DNA of 5,423 bases from Arthrobacter sp. (GTDB lineage Bacteria > Actinomycetota > Actinomycetes > Actinomycetales > Micrococcaceae), in the NCBI GenBank assembly GCA_025464545.1, contig JAODMA010000149.1:1-5423 (forward strand), in the 5' to 3' direction. Of this stretch, positions 5,398 through 5,423 are shown piece after piece; the first letter of the stretch is position 1, and every line of letters starts with the position of its first letter. A program made the translations under genes and the position numbers. The notes under the pieces are model-generated. The model was not told the DNA's origin and made no database searches. It worked only from the letters and a program-made list of their open reading frames with translations.

Positions 5398-5423
5398 AAC
5401 CGCGGGAGTGCCTGTTGTTCCAT

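Larger units (their letters stand above)
5324..5423 (-). other. Upstream region of the transporter, cut by the window edge
   Basis: These 100 bases hold the transporter ribosome binding site and a 7-bp inverted repeat. No convincing -35/-10 pair is visible. On the minus strand one frame enters from the edge and stops at TAG (5377-5379), ending in TPAVSVGVVS; another runs from an ATG at the very edge to TGA at 5382. Either could be the tail of an upstream gene, but both are too short to judge. Confidence 0.4.

Overview
This is a GC-rich window with five confident protein-coding genes, all on the minus strand, plus one short, probably degenerate coding stretch. GC content, strong third-position G/C bias, GTG starts and protein style fit a high-GC actinobacterium. 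An Arthrobacter-like member of the Micrococcaceae is my best guess, but this is inference from general resemblance and no rRNA or other marker gene is present. I see no tRNA, rRNA, CRISPR array, insertion sequence, phage gene or classical intrinsic terminator.

In the direction of transcription (high to low coordinates), about 100 bases of upstream sequence at the right edge carry a 7-bp inverted repeat. Next comes a 14-helix DHA2-type major facilitator efflux transporter (3857-5323). It overlaps by ATGA an NmrA-like NAD(P)-binding oxidoreductase (3105-3860). A 290-base interval follows. Its first part holds a perfect 6-bp hairpin and a short coding-like stretch broken between two frames. Its second part looks like a promoter/operator region with a palindrome and three copies of GTCCAC/GTGGAC. 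After this lies a tight three-gene run: a zinc-dependent alcohol dehydrogenase (1777-2814), a classical short-chain dehydrogenase (916-1746) and an aldo/keto reductase (49-912), with gaps of 30 and 3 bases.

The genes make a small redox-plus-export cassette: three carbonyl/alcohol oxidoreductases from three unrelated superfamilies (MDR, SDR, AKR), a fourth NAD(P)-binding protein, and a multidrug-type exporter. This layout is common in actinobacterial accessory regions and suggests reduction and export of reactive aldehydes, quinones or xenobiotics. No substrate can be read from the sequence. No transcription factor is visible; if there is a local regulator it lies outside the window.

I do not see a clearly novel system. 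The most notable points are the short-chain dehydrogenase, which has no ATG/GTG/TTG at the only sensible start (an ATC sits there behind a good ribosome binding site), the frame-broken coding remnant after the NmrA-like gene, and the repeat-rich control region ahead of the alcohol dehydrogenase.
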